Shown here: in pieces, positions 13,514-14,131 of the stretch
How positions within the stretch are numbered: position 1 is the first letter of the stretch
How the letters are laid out: every line of letters begins with the position of its first letter
DNA from: JBGOUJ01 sp041477005
GTDB taxonomy: Bacteria > Acidobacteriota > Terriglobia > Bryobacterales > JACQDG01
Assembly: GCA_041477005.1 (NCBI GenBank)
Contig: JBGOUJ010000137.1
Coordinates: 1 to 14,131 of the forward strand
DNA: 14,131 nt
Direction of reading: 5' to 3'
The notes under the pieces: model-generated
What the model was told of the DNA's origin: nothing
Seen by the model: the letters and a program-made list of their open reading frames with translations, nothing else
Databases searched by the model: none
Position numbers and translations under genes: made by a program

Positions 13514-14131
13514 TCCGTGGGAGTCTTGGAATCGATCAGCTTGCGGATCTCGGCGACAAACTCCGCTACGGGCTTGGCTCCCTGGTCGCCGTGACGGCGG
13601 TTGCGAACGGAGACAGCTCCGCTTTGCGCCTCGCGCTCGCCGACGACGAGCATGTATGGCACCTTCTGCAACTGTGCGTCGCGAATCTTTAAGTTGACCT
13701 TCTCCTTGCGATCGTCGACGGCGACGCGCAGGCCGGCCTCGGCCAGTTGCCGCTCGACCTGGCGCGCGTAATCCGCCTGACGGTCGGTGATCGGCAGAAC
13801 CACCGCCTGCACCGGCGCCAGCCACACGGGAAACGCGCCCGCGTAGTGCTCGAGCAGAATGCCGAAGAACCTCTCGACCGACCCATACAGCGCCCGATGC
13901 ACCATCAACGGCTGGTGCTTCTTGCCGTCATCGGCCACGTACTCGAGCTCGAAGCGGCGCGGCAAAGTGAAATCGAACTGAACGGTCGAAAGCTGCCACA
14001 GCCGCCCGATCGCGTCCACCAGCTTCACATCGATCTTCGGTCCATAAAACGCCGCCTCGTCGCGCATTACCTTCACCTTCAGGTTGAGCCGGCCGGTGGC
14101 CTTTTCGAGAGCGCTCTCGGCCAGTGCCCAC
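13510..14131 (-). CDS. thrS: Threonyl-tRNA synthetase, C-terminal part (cut by window edge)
   Basis: The last 206 codons of thrS are present; the 5' part lies beyond the right edge. The visible part starts inside the class II catalytic core with AAFYGPKIDVKLVDAIGR and STVQFDFTLPRRFELEY. Motif 3 follows as HRALYGSVERF, which contains the His that binds the catalytic zinc and the motif 3 Arg. After this comes the anticodon-binding domain: FPVWLAPVQAVVLPITD, then KIRDAQLQKVPYMLVVGERE, VSVRNRRHGDQG and VAEFVAEIRKLI. Length and motifs agree with E. coli ThrRS over this part, with no sign of decay. It charges tRNA-Thr in the cytoplasm. The stop overlaps the hpnI-like start (GTGA), so the two are probably expressed together. 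Confidence 0.96.
   Translation of the reverse strand, partial: WALAESALEKATGRLNLKVKVMRDEAAFYGPKIDVKLVDAIGRLWQLSTVQFDFTLPRRFELEYVADDGKKHQPLMVHRALYGSVERFFGILLEHYAGAFPVWLAPVQAVVLPITDRQADYARQVERQLAEAGLRVAVDDRKEKVNLKIRDAQLQKVPYMLVVGEREAQSGAVSVRNRRHGDQGAKPVAEFVAEIRKLIDSKTPTE

Noticed and set aside
13514..13825. Extended N-terminus of the hpnI-like protein (frame open up to 13825)
   Set aside because: The extra sequence lies entirely inside thrS, is Arg-rich and does not resemble any glycosyltransferase. The GTG at 13513 gives a normal family length.
1..14131. CRISPR arrays, tRNA or rRNA genes, prophage integrase or attachment sites
   Set aside because: No regularly spaced repeats, no cloverleaf-like sequence, no integrase and no rRNA-like stretch were seen on either strand.

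Overview
The window comes from a GC-rich soil- or sediment-type bacterium. A hopanoid glycosyltransferase (HpnI-like), a NhaR-type regulator, a Wsp-like chemosensory operon and an apparent selenocysteine gene together fit Acidobacteriota (Solibacter/Bryobacter-like) best. This is an inference from gene content; no rRNA or other phylogenetic marker was available apart from a partial thrS.

Layout. Positions 1-666 look like a decayed accessory patch. It holds a possible transposase tail, an intact DUF433 antitoxin, a DUF5615 toxin cut off after 20 codons, and an opposite-strand fragment resembling the end of a MazF/PemK toxin. Positions 667-2968 carry a minus-strand nhaR-type LysR regulator, divergent from a small two-helix membrane protein and a TerC/Alx-family transporter, with a LysR-type dyad between them. 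Positions 2969-3222 are intergenic, with a degenerate palindromic repeat and a strong terminator hairpin.

Positions 3223-11323 are one tightly overlapping minus-strand operon, transcribed in this order: a CHASE3 methyl-accepting chemotaxis protein, a CheA-CheW-REC hybrid kinase, CheB, a REC-REC-histidine kinase and a REC-PAS-histidine kinase. Every junction overlaps. The signal would pass from receptor to CheA to several receiver domains. CheB would set adaptation. The two response-regulator/kinase hybrids branch the output toward partners outside the window. No CheR, stand-alone CheW, flagellar gene or DNA-binding output is present.

Positions 11462-12456 (plus strand) are the most notable part: a MerT-like membrane protein overlapping by ATGA a membrane-anchored thioredoxin-fold protein. 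Its reading frame is interrupted by one in-frame TGA exactly where the first Cys of a CxxC motif belongs. The frame then continues for 147 codons, and a SECIS-like hairpin begins shortly after the TGA. I read this as a UxxC selenoprotein paired with a mercury-transporter-like protein. Positions 12380-14131 (minus strand) hold the 3' end of thrS followed by an overlapping hpnI-like glycosyltransferase, which converges on and overlaps the selenoprotein gene.
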